NCBI GenBank assembly: GCA_905221605.1
Contig: CAJNDS010000005.1
Coordinates: 62,001 to 126,000 of the forward strand
Length of the DNA: 64,000 nt
Source of the DNA: Symbiodinium natans
Taxonomy: Eukaryota > Sar > Dinophyceae > Suessiales > Symbiodiniaceae
Direction of reading: 5' to 3'
Made by a program: the position numbers and the translations under genes. Position 1 is the first letter of the stretch, and each line of letters opens with the position of its first letter. Shown piece by piece: positions 57,586 to 64,000 of the stretch. The notes under the pieces are model-generated. The model searched no databases. It was not told where the DNA came from and saw only the letters and a program-made list of their open reading frames with translations.

Positions 57586-58381
57586 ATGCACCAGTCATCG
57601 GGCGGACGAGCCGGCACTGTGAAGGCTTGGATCGAGGAGAGAGGGATGGGTTTCATTTCTCCGGCAGATGGCAGTCCTGACGTCTTCGTTCATCGGAGCA
57701 ATCTGACCGATGGCAACTCCCTCGTGATTGGCACCGAAGTGATTTTCGAGCCTGGCTGGGATGAGTCAAAGAACAAGCCTATTGCTGCAAAGTGCTCTGG
57801 AGCCGTGGCTGTGAATGGTTTCGGAGGCAGCCCTGAGCTCGCGGGCCTTACTCCAAGGAAAGCGCCTGGAACAGTGCCACCTTTGACAAATGGACAGCCA
57901 GGCACTGTCAAAGCTTGGCTGGAAGAGCGGGGTATGGGGTTCATCTCCCCTGCAGATGGTAGCCCTGATGTCTTTGTGCACAGGAGCAATCTGCTGGATG
58001 GGAATTGCCTTTCTGTAGGTGCTCCCGTCATGTTCGAGTCAGGCTGGGACGAGTCCAAAAACAAGGCCATTGCCAAAGCAGTCACTGGCGCTTCAATGTC
58101 CTCAGCAGGAAAGGGCAGCCACGGCTGGAGCTCTCCCAGGGTGCCAGCGATGCCCGCGATCCCGAACGGACAGCCTGGAGTTGTCAAGGCCTGGATTGAG
58201 GGGAGAGGCATGGGATTCATCACGCCCGCTGATGGAAGCGCGGACGTCTTCGTCCACCGGAGTAACCTGATCGACGGTGATGCGTTGATCGTGGGAGCTC
58301 CAGTCATTTTCGAAGCTGGGTTTGACCCACAGAAGGGTAAGCCTATAGCGAAGGCAAGGGGGCAGGGGGGGACCTCAACTT
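57586..58381 (+). CDS. Exon 1: three tandem cold-shock domains
   Basis: An 796-base exon. Domains start at GTVKAWIEERGMGFISP (about 57610), GTVKAWLEERGMGF (about 57904) and GVVKAWIEGRGMGFITP (about 58171). Each has the RNP1-like GMGFI and the RNP2-like DVFVHRSNL, and ends with a GWDESKNK or FDPQKGK strand. Linkers are Gly/Pro-rich. The aromatic residues expected on the nucleic-acid face (W of KAW, F of GFI, F and H of VFVH) are present in all three. The exon ends with a strong GTGAGC donor in phase 1, matching the next exon. Confidence 0.92.
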
Positions 58382-61300
58382 GTGAGCGCCAGACCACTTT
58401 GTTTCGCTCGGCCCTGCAGGTGTGCTCAGGCGCCTCCGCGACAGGCTTGACCAGAACAGCGTTGTAGACTCTCACAGGGGCTTTGGAGGGATTCTGCTGC
58501 GCTGCTACGGGGTTCTGATCTGTTCGCTGTGCAGAGTCGCTCGTCGCTCGGGCGCACAAGCATCACTGAGAAACTTGCTCTGCTCGTTGACTCGTTGAGC
58601 ACGACTTGAACTGAGCCGCACGACTTTGTGCACATTTGCGAGGGGAATTATCAGGAGACAGCGAAGATTCTATCCATAGGCTTGAGGGAACGCAGAGATA
58701 CGCAAAGGAACGCACTGGATGGGGTCCTGAGATTCAGCCGAGCCGAATGGTGAGAGACTTGCAGTAGTGACAGCATTGACCGCATCGACATGCCTCATTC
58801 CTTCCTGACTGCTACCCTTCTGCTCGCAGGCGGGTTTGGTGGCACGTTTGGAGGAGTCGGGAATGGCTTCGCGAACGGCAAAGGCAGCAATGGGCCGCTC
58901 ACTGGAACCATCAAAGTGGCGTGGCTGACACTGCCTTGACGTCTTGCGTGCCTGTGCAGTTGCATGCAGGTGTCTTTGTCTTGTTGGCGAGTGGCTGTCA
59001 CCTAGACTGTCAGGTCTGGTTCGCAGACAAGGGCTATGGCGTCATGGCTGAAAGTTGCCATTGGGTTCACAGCTTGCCATTGGGTTCAGCAGAGGACATT
59101 CATGTCCCTCTTTGCGTGAGCCTGCTTGCCACTGCATGCAAGGTTTTATCACGCTGGATAACGGAATGGGAGATGCCTTCGTTGGCAGCAGCGCCGTTCC
59201 ACCGGGCATGGCTCTTTACGATGGCACTTGGTTTGAAAACAACCATGGTTTTTCCGCACAAGAAACTTTGATCTTTTCCATACAGAGCCCCCCCAACAAA
59301 CATGACAAATCGATCTAGCACTAGTTCCAGACCGAACAAGCCGATCTTGCACCCTTCTTAGAAGAGAAGACTCTGCAGGCATGCATGTTACCCTCACGGC
59401 GTCATGGAACGCAGAGAAGCAGAAGTTCACAGCTCTGCAGGCATGTGGATGCAAGGTATTGAATTCCGAGTCTTTTGCTTTGCAGAAAGGGGGTGAAAGG
59501 GCAGTCGTTAGGGAGATATGCCCAGTACGCGACGTGACTTACACTGAAAGGGATGCGGGGGAATCTACTCGATCCGAGTCATACTGTCGGGAAGCTTAGC
59601 CGACTCGGACTTATCATGGAAATCGTCCACCGCTGTCGTGCCTGCTAGACGGATTTCAGTGCCTATGAGCTCCCTGCAGATTCTTCCGGACGCCAAAGGC
59701 AAGGGCAAAGGTGCCAACGGCATGGCAGGCTCGATCCTTATCTCACACGGTTGCCAGGACCATGACAGCATACTCTGCTCTGTTCCTTCGTGCTCTTTGA
59801 GACTCTCGCGGCATCCTAAAGTGGTGCACAACTCCGCATGCTGTGAGGTGGCGAGCTGCCATCTGACAACTGTTTCATTACTGGCCTTCCGCGTCCTGTC
59901 GGATAATTGCATGCAGAACGCCATGTCACCCCTGTCAGAAGCCAGTAGTGCCAGTCGTGTCATTCTGAAAGTGCAGTTCAACACTTACATGGCCTCATGG
60001 CAGCACTACCAAGTGACATTGCCGACGCGATGTTGGTCGGACTTGTACACCGAGGCCAGACATCAGTGAGGAAAGGCTCCAGGAGCTCTTCAGCGTCTAC
60101 GGCAGCGTTACCAGCTGCAAGGCATGCTGGATGTCACTTACGTGAACACACGTGACCACATGTTACGACACACGTTAGAATGCCTGTTTTGTTCCCGAAG
60201 TTCTGAGACCGTGACCCGGTGAGGGCGCTACTCTTCCCTGAGGTGCTCCCAGGCGAGGGCCGACCAGACCGGGCAGCTTTGGTCCGCTTCTCCTCCGTCG
60301 GCGAGGCCACATGGATCGTGGAGAACGTGGGCCTGGCTGAGTTACTGTATGGAATCCAACTCACGGGGAACATGTCTCCCTGGAACTACTGCTGACTTTG
60401 CGCTTGAGTCAGGTTTAGTATGTTGCTGTGATGCGGATCTCTCGCACGAAGTTGAAAGCAGGTGAGTGGCACCGTTGTCTCTGGCTTAGATGGTCCAGTG
60501 AATGCGGCTGGGACTTGCTACAGCATCGATTTGGCAACAGTTGGTACGACTTGGTACGATTCGGTACCTCCTCTGCACCCGATGGACCGAAAGACTTAGG
60601 TAAGATATGCAAAGCTTCATGGTCCAGTTGCAGGCTTTCAAGGTTCTGGACCAGGCCAGAACGGCCAACGATCGCGAACCATGGCCATTGAGCACACAAT
60701 CTGTAAGTAGATCACACAGGCAGGGGCGGTTGTGGTGCTGGCGCCGGTGCCAGTGGCATACCTCCAGCCTCGCACATCCAGGCCGCACAAGTAGGCGCCT
60801 GGGCTGCGCATTGTTTGCATGATGTTGCCGTGAACAGTCTGTGCATCTTAATCAGACATGCACTGTCAAGTGCTTGCGCGTGCGCCCATGGGTGCGATTA
60901 GCAGTGACTGGCATTGTGCAGCGTTAGCTTCCGATACAGACTTCGGTTGTCTTATGGTTTTTTGAGTATGGTTCAAGCACAAATTGCACCGAGCCGCTGG
61001 CATGTGATGAAGGAGACACTATACACGAAAATGTCTACCACCAAAACAATTTCACGCAGCCTTGCAGCTTTTCCACGGGGTCTGACTGAAAATGCCAGTA
61101 CCAAGGTACTGTGAAGGCGGCCATGGAACATAGCTGCTTGATTGAGATCGCCTCCGCTTCTCGTCATACCTAGCATTCCCAGTCCAGCCACCTGCAATGC
61201 TTGAGGCGTTGTGGTAATACCCGCTGATGGAGGGCCTGATCTACACATCCCGAAGAGCATGCTGCTCGATGGGCATCCCGAGGCGTGGCCAAGAAAGACC

Positions 61301-62435
61301 CAATTGCTTCAAGGACATGTTTGCGCACATTCAGGTCTGAAGCTGAGGGGAAGCTGTGATTTCTCAGGTGGGTGGCCTGGTGTCCTTCAGCTCCGAGGGG
61401 AGCAGAGGTGGCAAGAGCTTTGGAAAGGCATCCGCGGGCGCTGCCGGCATGAGCCACCGCTTCTCTCCTTATGGTGCTGCGCCTCCACTTGGCCAGGCCA
61501 GGAGTCGATTGCGGCAGACATGTGGGGGTCCGAAGTTAGGGGTAACCCTGTTGGGGTCCTTTTTCTATCAGGGAATCCTACTATTTGGGGGTCCATTCTG
61601 GGGTCCCTTCTTCCCGTAAATCACATGTTGGGTTGGTTTGAGATCCCTTTCCACACTGGCAATCTCTGGCCGAGTATGATCTGGCCCAGGCCAATGGATT
61701 TGCAGCTACCGGAACAGTTAAGGCGACCCTTGCAGAAGAACTCGGCTTTCCTTGTGGCACATTGTTGCTTCCAGCATCGTTTCCTTCTTGCAAACTCATG
61801 GCAGGCCTGGATGGAGCACAGAGGGATGGGCTTCATTGCCCCCAGTGATGGCACCCAAGACCTCTTTGTTCACAGAAGCTACCTTATGGATGGAGGACAG
61901 ATCTCGGAATGTCGAAACCATGCCAAGGGTTGTTCAAGAACATTGTGCTGTTGTGATGGGGTGGGGGTGGTGGTGGTGGGGGAGGAGGTGGTGGTGGAGC
62001 TGGCAGGGTTGACTAGAGCAGTAGTGCTCGACTCTCGTCCGCCCGAAGGCTTGACAGGAGACGGTGGCTCCGCGCATGCTTCAAGGGATAACTCGAGAAA
62101 TACGACGGCTGCATGACCTCGTCATGCCCGAAACATATGTCGCCCTCACAAGACATGCCACGTTAAGCTATTCTTCCCGGCATGGCGACCCAATCGTGTC
62201 TTGGAGGCAGTACTGTACAACGTTGCAGTGCATGTGCTGAGAGGCTCCCTTATAGTCGGCTCGCGCGTGACATACGCAGCGGATTTTGCTGCTCGAGCTG
62301 CAAGTTAAGTTTTGTCTGATCTCTGAAGCTCTCTGCCAATGTGGCTTTGCTGCACGTGCTCAGGACCCGCAGAAAGGCAAAGCGATTGCAGTAAATGTTT
62401 GCGGCGCTGTTCCGCAGCCGATGCCCGGCATGTAG
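57586..62435 (+). CDS. Multi cold-shock-domain and RRM-like RNA-binding protein
   Basis: The gene encodes several cold-shock domains (CSD, the OB-fold of bacterial CspA and Y-box proteins) plus an RRM-like segment, so it probably binds single-stranded RNA. The start is the first in-frame ATG (57586, MHQSSGGRAG) before the first domain. Main exons: 57586-58381 (three CSDs), 58830-58915, 59014-59046, about 59089-59120, 59143-59238, 59379-59440, 59680-59728, 60055-60121 and 60243-60326 (RRM), 61206-61283, 61368-61473, 61706-61722, 61805-61895 and 62364-62435 (stop TAG). Gly-rich linkers separate the domains. Phases agree at 58381/58830, 58915/59014, 61473/61706 and 61722/61805. Exons around the RRM are incompletely joined, so a second gene cannot be fully excluded. 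Confidence 0.8.
58830..59440 (+). CDS. Cold-shock-like domain(s) split over small exons
   Basis: 58830-58915 is a Gly-rich linker (FGGTFGGVGNGF) ending GTIK; 59014-59046 reads VWFADKGYGVM in phase. AEDIHVPL follows near 59090, GFITLDNGMGDAFVGSS near 59143, and VTLTASWNAEKQKFTALQ at 59379-59440, which aligns with the terminal strand of the exon-1 CSDs. RNP motifs are weakened (GYGVM for GMGFI), so nucleic-acid binding may be reduced. Introns here are 80-450 bases; a short direct repeat (ttgccattgggttca) occurs at 59054-59087. Confidence 0.65.
60055..60326 (+). CDS. RRM-like exons
   Basis: 60055-60121 reads PDISEERLQELFSVYGSV (RRM helix 1 and strand 2 pattern); 60243-60326 reads RAALVRFSSVGEATWIVEN, with ALVRFSS in the place of RNP1. 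This is the RNA-recognition-motif order. The first strand (RNP2) should lie upstream of 60055 and was not pinned down. The exon pair is in phase (GC donor at 60121, GT donor at 60326). Confidence 0.7.
61206..62435 (+). CDS. C-terminal cold-shock domains and end of the gene
   Basis: 61206-61283 holds a partial domain (VVIPADGGPDLHIPKSMLL). 61368-61473 is a Gly/Ser linker. The last domain is built from a 17-base exon 61706-61722 (TGTVK), 61805-61895 (AWMEHRGMGFIAPSDGTQDL then FVHRSYLMDG) and 62364-62435 (DPQKGKAIAVNV to PMPGM and TAG). The final domain has intact RNP-like motifs. The intron 61474-61705 contains the dispersed 90-bp element; the last intron contains a GGT-rich tract. Confidence 0.8.
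61524..61620 (-). mobile_element. About 90-bp dispersed element, copy 2 (minus orientation)
   Basis: The reverse complement aligns with 35204-35300. It lies wholly inside an intron of the cold-shock gene, 51 bases after the donor. Its boundaries are imprecise and no target-site duplication is obvious. Confidence 0.7.
61958..62010 (+). repeat. GGT/GGA-rich low-complexity tract
   Basis: A G-rich run in the last intron of the cold-shock gene; the plus strand is G-rich enough to form G-quadruplex structures. Confidence 0.85.
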
Positions 62436-63750
62436 AGGAGCCAAGCCAGCACCGGCGCCTGGCTTCGGAAAAAAGAAGTCGCTCATGCACATGCCCCAGG
62501 GCCACCCATCCCAGATACACTTTGGCTTAGCATGTCTAGATCCTTTCCTACACAGGGGTATGAAAGCTGTCTTCAAGTGTGCTGCTAGTGAGCTAGACTT
62601 GAGTTGCGTCGGTAGCATGCCAATGTGGATTCTTGGCAAGTTCGCGTGCACCCATCATCATCATCATCATCATCATCATCACTTCCATCGTCATCGTCGT
62701 CATCATCAGTCATCAAGGCAGCATTTTCTCCAAAGCCACCTCGGGACAGTCCTTCTAGCATGCATGGTCTTGCGTGCTTGGCGCAGCTAGCGATTCAAGT
62801 TCTGGACTGGAAGCTTGATGAGCTATGCAGCAAATCGTTGTGGCGACATGTGCGGGGTGTGCAAGTGTCCTCCGGATCGTCATTCAAGATCATATTTCAG
62901 CTGTTCACAGCCGGCGCCCCTGGAGCCCAGCCGAGCTTTCGACGACGCGCGAGCCGGCCAAATCATCATCAGCTTTATCATTAGCATCATCAGCATCATC
63001 CCGAGCGATAGTGGTATCACGACCTCTTGGTATGTACCGTCATCTGCAACATCAGCATCTTCAACAAATCATGGAATCAGCATCATCACTCATAGCCATA
63101 GTTTTGAGATTCGTTACTCGTACGTCGATATGGTTCTTGCCAAGTTCACGTGCAGCTTTCATTGTTCAGCAGCATTAGCATTACTGCCATGAGTACCGTC
63201 ATCATTATCACCATCGTCAACACCATCACCATCATCATCATAATCAACAGAATCAACATCCTCGATGCAGTGGGGTCATCATCATGATCAGCACCGTTGC
63301 CATCAGAACCATCATCATTTAGGGCAGGGGTGGGGCCGGTCAATACTGTTATGGGTTTTTGCCAAGTTCGCGTGCTGGTGGGGTGGTGGTGATGGTGGTG
63401 GTGGTGGTGGCAGTGTGGGATTGTGGCGCGGGAACGCACACTTTCAACTTCCAGCTCAACATCCCAACAGCAGGTGCAGGGTGTGGTGAGGTCTGGTGCG
63501 CAATGTGAATGGAGTGTACGGACTTTCTTGTAAAGAGCCTTCGCTTGAAGAAAGGCGTGCACTACCCAGGGCTAGTTTTCGTTGGCCTGGGCTTGGTTGA
63601 GTTGCTTGTTGCGTGTGACTTTGTAGACAACCTCATGCGGAACATGTTAGCATGTCACAAGTACATCTGTCTCTGCTTGCAGGGTGGATCCTACCAACCC
63701 GCGAGTCACTGAGTGTATGGCAAGGATGCGCTTCCCATCGCTTCCCACAG
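62436..63750. other. Spacer with trinucleotide repeats
   Basis: Non-coding region downstream of the cold-shock gene, dominated by CAT/ATC and GGT repeats; no exon was recognised. His-, Ser- or Ile-rich frames are artefacts of the repeats. Confidence 0.6.
62650..63415 (+). repeat. Dispersed (CAT)n/(ATC)n and (GGT)n clusters
   Basis: Clusters lie at about 62652-62715, 62962-63003, 63187-63245, 63276-63318 and 63373-63412. Three of the breaks carry a shared word, (G/C)CAAGTTC(G/A)CGTGC, at 62635, 63139 and 63361. Confidence 0.9.
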
Positions 63751-64000
63751 TTTGCAAAAGGCTACACGTTTCGAAGACTGTCCGAGGCTAACCCAAACGC
63801 GACCAGAAGAAGCTCATCACCAGACGGCTCCCCAGAGGGCTTGCGTTACAGAGCCGAGGACGAGTCGAACGTCACAGAGTCTCGCAGAACATTTTGGACA
63901 GGATGACTTTGGGGATTTCTCTCCCGAGTCTGCGCAAGGAGCTGAGTGGGAGTCGGGCTACCAAAGAAGGCCCTGGGTCCATGACTTGGTCTTTACCAGT
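63751..64000 (+). CDS. Partial unidentified gene at the right edge
   Basis: An open segment starts after a cttcccacag acceptor at 63751 (GYTFRRLSEANPNATRRSSS, rich in Ser/Arg) and hits TGA near 63905. A second frame, opening near 63870, continues to the window end with GQDDFGDFSPESAQGAEWES and then RPWVHDLVFT. A splice between the two is likely but not located. The acidic/aromatic composition suggests a disordered region. The gene continues beyond the window. Confidence 0.4.

Noticed and set aside
1-64000. Relict dinoflagellate spliced-leader sequences
   Set aside because: I looked for the CCATTTTGGCTCAAG core on the plus strand and found no match, so no retroposed copy is claimed.

Overview
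The window reads as nuclear DNA of a dinoflagellate, most likely a Symbiodiniaceae-like alga; the genus is inference. The signs are: all recognisable coding sequence is on the plus strand and cut into many exons of about 17-120 bases; splice donors are mostly GC, with GT and a few GA, next to AG acceptors; a TTTAGGG repeat is present; a 1.83-kb unit is amplified in tandem at near identity; low-complexity tracts are abundant; and one gene encodes many cold-shock domains. Most long uninterrupted open frames are chance or low-complexity. The real genes had to be read exon by exon, using family sequence, matching intron phase, or comparison between repeat copies.

Layout. 68-13873: mitochondrial-type chaperonin HSP60, 5' truncated by the window edge, about 33 exons in four clusters, with a telomere-like repeat in its 6.3-kb intron. 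13874-15212: spacer with microsatellites. About 15213-31858: an unrecognised modular gene with seven copies of a roughly 240-residue domain joined by Thr-rich linkers. The central five copies form a 1829-1838-bp tandem array (19560-28663) of near-identical DNA; the outer copies are old and diverged but keep the same exon lengths. 32111-38884: phase-consistent exons of one or two unrecognised genes, including a membrane segment and a stop at 38884. 39675-53214: scattered candidate exons of unidentified plus-strand genes, among them a signal-peptide plus coiled-coil protein at 50894 and repeated Gly/Val/Asp-rich helical segments. 53680-55632: a 1.85-kb polypyrimidine tract followed by a (GT)n tract. 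57586-62435: a gene with several cold-shock domains and an RRM-like segment. 62650-63415: trinucleotide repeats. 63751-64000: start of a further gene that runs off the window.

The genes are not an operon and share no evident pathway. HSP60 folds mitochondrial proteins, the cold-shock/RRM protein probably binds RNA, and the modular protein has no assigned role. What links them is the shared orientation and intron style, as expected for a dinoflagellate unidirectional gene cluster. The most interesting signal is the modular gene: it combines an ancient multi-domain architecture with very recent amplification and homogenisation, and one splice donor differs (GC or GT) between otherwise almost identical copies.
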